Assembly: GCA_027346035.1 (NCBI GenBank)
Contig: DAIESZ010000048.1
Span: 1-15,344 of the forward strand
Direction: 5' to 3'
DNA from: Propionibacteriaceae bacterium
GTDB taxonomy: Bacteria > Actinomycetota > Actinomycetes > Propionibacteriales > Propionibacteriaceae
DNA length: 15,344 bases
The notes beneath the pieces were generated by a model. The model saw only the letters and a program-made list of their open reading frames with translations. It searched no databases and was not told the DNA's origin. Positions 13,055 to 15,344 of the stretch are shown in pieces. Position 1 is the first letter of the stretch. The number at the start of each line of letters is the position of its first letter. A program made the position numbers and the translations under genes.

Positions 13055-15096
13055 CAGAACAACCTGCCGATCTGGAACACGGCCACGGCCGCCACCCAGG
13101 CCACCGTGAGCTGCATGGCGACACCGAACAGCGTCCAGCGCCAGCCGATCTCGCGTCGCTGTGCGGCCAGGGTCGCCACGCACGGGATGTAGGCGAGCAG
13201 GAACACGAGGAACGCGGCGACCGCGGGCAGCACGTGACCCGAAGAACTGGCCTCGAAGCTCGTGCGGATGGCCTCCCCGAGGCTACCCGGATCGGTGCCG
13301 GTCGGCTGGGCGACCGCGTAGGTCTGGGCCCACGACGAGATGACGGCCTCCTTGGCGACGAACCCGACGACCAGTGCCGAGGTCGTCTGCCAGGCGGCGA
13401 AACCGGCCGGCGCGAACAGTGGCGTGATCGCGCGAGCGGCGACGCCGTAAAGGGAATCGGCCGTGGGCACCGCCCCGAACCCATCGCCGCCGACCACCGG
13501 GATCGACTGGGCGAGCCACACAAGGCAGACCGCCGCCACGATCACCCCGGTGGCCGTGCGCAGGAATCCCTTGAGCCGTTGCCACGTCACCGCGGCGGTG
13601 AGGCGCAGCGTCGGACGCTGGTAGGGCGGCAGGTCGAGCACGAGGGGCTCGCCCCCCATCGTGCGCCACAGGGTGGCACGCAGCAGCCGGCCCACGACCA
13701 CCACGAACAGGATCGACACCACATACATCGCGAACACGACGGTGCCCGCCCAGCGTCCGAAGAACGTCGTGGCCACGAGCAGATAGACCGTCAGCCGGGC
13801 CGTGCACGAGGTGAACGGCACGAGCAGGGCGGTGAGGATCCGTTGGCGCACGCTCGGGAGGATCCGGGTGGCGGCGATGGCCGGAACGTTGCAGCCGAAC
13901 CCGACGATGAGCGGCAGGAAGGCGCGTCCGGGCAGTCCGAGTCGACGCATCTGCCGGTCGGTGACCACCGCTGCCCGGGCGAGGTACCCCGAATCCTCGA
14001 GCAGCGCGAGCAGGGCGAACATGATGGCCATGAGCGGCACGAAGGTGAGTAGCATTCCCACCCCGGCGATCAGCCCGTCGACGACCAGCCCGTTGACCGG
14101 CCCCCCGCCGAGGCCGACGAGCGACAGCATCCGGTGGGCGCCGGCACTCACCGGGCCCGAGAACAGGCGGTCGAGCTGGTCCTGGAGCGGCGCGGCGACG
14201 GTGGTCGTGAGCTGGAAGACCGCCCACATGACGGCGAGGAACACCAGCGGCCCCGTCACCGGTGCGGTGACGATCCGGTCGATGCGGTCGCTGCGGCTGA
14301 GCCGCGAGTGGCCCGTGCCGTGGGTGGTAAGGCTCACCGCCCTCTCGATGAACGCGAACCGTTCGTCCTCGCGCTGCAGGTCGGCATCCTCGCCCGGCAG
14401 GGCTGGATCTACCGGCTCGATCGCGCGCGCGGGCACCGGCACGCAGCGGAGGACCCCGGTGACGGCCCGCGAGAGGTCATCGAGCCCGGTGCGACGGCGG
14501 GGGTCCACGCCCACCACCGGCACGCCGAGCGCCTCGGCCAGCGCCCCCGAGTCGACCGCGACGCCCCTCGTCGCGGCAACATCGAGCATGGTCAGGGCGA
14601 CAACCATGCGTCGTGGCTGCTCCCGCAGCTGGGCCACGATGTAGAGACTGCGGGCGAGCGTGGCGGCGTCCAGCACGACCACCGCCACATCGGGTCGCCC
14701 TGTGGGCGGCGCGTCGACGAGCAGGTCGCGGGTGAGCGCCTCGTCGGGTGACAGCGGGTCGATGCTGTAGGCGCCGGGCAGGTCGACGAGCGTCAACTCC
14801 CCCACCGCGGTCGGCGTGTGGCAGTTCGGACGGGAATCCCCCGATGCGGCGTGTGCCGGACGCCACACGCCTCGCGACACGCTCACGGTCGTGCCGGGCC
14901 AGTTGCCGGTGGTGACCCGCGCCCCGGTCAACGCGTTGAACAACGTCGACTTCCCGACGTTGGGTGCGCCGACCAGCGCGATCACTGGTGCGCCCGGACC
15001 GGCGCCGACCCCCGGACCCTCGCCGTGGCAACTCGCGGCAGGGGCGCCGGCTGCGGCGTCCCGGAGCCGTGTGGCTTCGAGGTCGGTCGAGGTCAC
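13051..15096 (-). CDS. feoB: ferrous iron transporter FeoB
   Basis: A 681-aa inner-membrane Fe(II) transporter with an N-terminal cytosolic G domain. G1 is GAPNVGKST (43-51), the switch region GNWPGTTVSVSRG contains the G2 Thr, and G3 is DLPG. G4 reads LTMLD, with Thr in place of the usual Asn of NxxD. The Gate motifs of the membrane domain are present: FGCNVPAIAATRIL and YIPCVATLAA, plus FTSCTARLTVYLL. About 35 Gly/Ala-rich residues precede the G domain. GTG at 15096 overlaps the feoA stop (GTGA); the frame runs open further upstream, but that part reads as feoA in another frame. The stop overlaps feoC. Expression is probably under iron control from a promoter beyond the window. Confidence 0.95.
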   Translation of the reverse strand: MTSTDLEATRLRDAAAGAPAASCHGEGPGVGAGPGAPVIALVGAPNVGKSTLFNALTGARVTTGNWPGTTVSVSRGVWRPAHAASGDSRPNCHTPTAVGELTLVDLPGAYSIDPLSPDEALTRDLLVDAPPTGRPDVAVVVLDAATLARSLYIVAQLREQPRRMVVALTMLDVAATRGVAVDSGALAEALGVPVVGVDPRRRTGLDDLSRAVTGVLRCVPVPARAIEPVDPALPGEDADLQREDERFAFIERAVSLTTHGTGHSRLSRSDRIDRIVTAPVTGPLVFLAVMWAVFQLTTTVAAPLQDQLDRLFSGPVSAGAHRMLSLVGLGGGPVNGLVVDGLIAGVGMLLTFVPLMAIMFALLALLEDSGYLARAAVVTDRQMRRLGLPGRAFLPLIVGFGCNVPAIAATRILPSVRQRILTALLVPFTSCTARLTVYLLVATTFFGRWAGTVVFAMYVVSILFVVVVGRLLRATLWRTMGGEPLVLDLPPYQRPTLRLTAAVTWQRLKGFLRTATGVIVAAVCLVWLAQSIPVVGGDGFGAVPTADSLYGVAARAITPLFAPAGFAAWQTTSALVVGFVAKEAVISSWAQTYAVAQPTGTDPGSLGEAIRTSFEASSSGHVLPAVAAFLVFLLAYIPCVATLAAQRREIGWRWTLFGVAMQLTVAWVAAVAVFQIGRLFW

Positions 15097-15317
15097 GCGG
15101 CACGCTCCACGTACAGACACGCCAGCACCTCGCGGCCGAGGGCTATCCGAGCGCCCGCGACCGAGACGATCCGCCCGCCACCAATGGTGCCGTGCACGAC
15201 GCTGACCAGCGTTTCGACATTGCCGGAGTTCCTGGAGCTGGAATTGCCAGGTGAGAGGGATGCTGTGCGGCAAGCGTTCGAGATTCGCCTGGACTTGGGC
15301 GCGGGCTGCACCCTCAC
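15093..15317 (-). CDS. feoA: FeoA-domain protein, N-terminal half anomalous
   Basis: A 74-codon frame from GTG. The last 40 residues or so fit the FeoA SH3-like domain: LVSVVHGTIGGGRIVSV then AGARIALGREVLACLYVE correspond to the family's V.VV...PLGGP and G..IALRRE..A...VE. The overlap GTGA with feoB also supports it. The first 34 residues (Ser/Arg/Asn-rich, e.g. SLSPGNSSSRNSG) do not show the expected R.L.ELGL.PG motif. This part is lower in G+C and is paired with a better-looking frame on the opposite strand. FeoA is a small cytosolic partner of FeoB. The true start is unclear and may lie beyond a rearrangement or misassembly near 15210. Confidence 0.65.
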   Translation of the reverse strand: MRVQPAPKSRRISNACRTASLSPGNSSSRNSGNVETLVSVVHGTIGGGRIVSVAGARIALGREVLACLYVERAA

Positions 15318-15333
15318 GATTCGACGGGGCTGA
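15218..15333 (+). pseudogene. protein-like frame opposite the feoA 5' end (gene tail without start)
   Basis: From about 15218 to the TGA at 15331-15333 the plus strand reads LPEFLELELPGERDAVRQAF, then EIRLDLGAGC and TLTIRRG. The balanced composition and codon use look like a genuine C-terminus. The G+C is visibly lower than in feoB. Upstream the same frame is only the shadow of feoB, so this would be a 38-codon tail cut off by the junction with feo. Family not recognised. Confidence 0.25.
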
Positions 15334-15344
15334 GATGTTTTTTC

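Noticed and set aside
15097..15273. N-terminal extension of feoB in its own frame
   Set aside because: These codons overlap the feoA domain in another frame; the GTG at 15096 in a GTGA overlap is the better start.

Overview
The window is GC-rich (roughly 70 % G+C by eye), densely packed, and shows GTG starts, 1-4 nt gene overlaps, a DUF222/HNH gene and a murI-rph-rdgB cluster. This points to a high-GC actinobacterium. An Acidimicrobiia/Ilumatobacter-like source is my guess, not something the sequence proves. I see no tRNA, rRNA, CRISPR array or intact mobile element. Both window ends are less GC-rich than the middle and may be contig ends.

Left part (1-4035, plus strand): an SDR oxidoreductase; a spacer with a perfect 18-bp palindrome and a possible 53-aa membrane peptide; the ribosome-rescue peptidyl-tRNA hydrolase ArfB; a polytopic membrane protein resembling a degenerate CtaG (caa3 oxidase assembly factor); and a secreted S53 (sedolisin) serine-carboxyl peptidase that lacks the usual large propeptide. 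A strong hairpin at 4064-4110 separates it from a convergent zinc-dependent alcohol dehydrogenase (4109-5161, minus). That gene is divergent from a 76-aa membrane-anchored zinc-ribbon protein (5371-5601, plus).

Middle part (5640-10672, minus strand): a compact six-gene operon in the order murI, rph, rdgB, thyA, folA, dinB. Genes overlap by 4 or 1 nt or are separated by 4-9 nt. The products are glutamate racemase, RNase PH, the dITP/XTP house-cleaning pyrophosphatase, thymidylate synthase, dihydrofolate reductase and DNA polymerase IV. Four of the six concern making, cleaning or using (d)NTPs. The dTMP made by ThyA leaves dihydrofolate, which FolA recycles; RdgB removes deaminated purine nucleotides; Pol IV is the error-tolerant user of the pool. 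A TAGACT box 8 nt before the murI GTG suggests a leaderless transcript.

Right part (10673-15344): a weak hypothetical ORF divergent from murI; a DUF222/HNH endonuclease-like gene with two probable zinc-ligand cysteines replaced; an AT-richer spacer with a consensus TATAAT; and a feoABC ferrous-iron uptake operon (minus strand) whose junctions are both GTGA overlaps. FeoC keeps a CX4CX2CX10C cluster motif. FeoA keeps only its C-terminal half. At about 15210 the FeoA similarity stops and a protein-like frame on the opposite strand begins, suggesting a rearrangement or assembly junction.

Nothing here is clearly a new defence or mobile system. The best leads are the feoA junction, the CtaG-like protein without histidines, the short S53 peptidase, the 18-bp palindrome and the degraded HNH centre.
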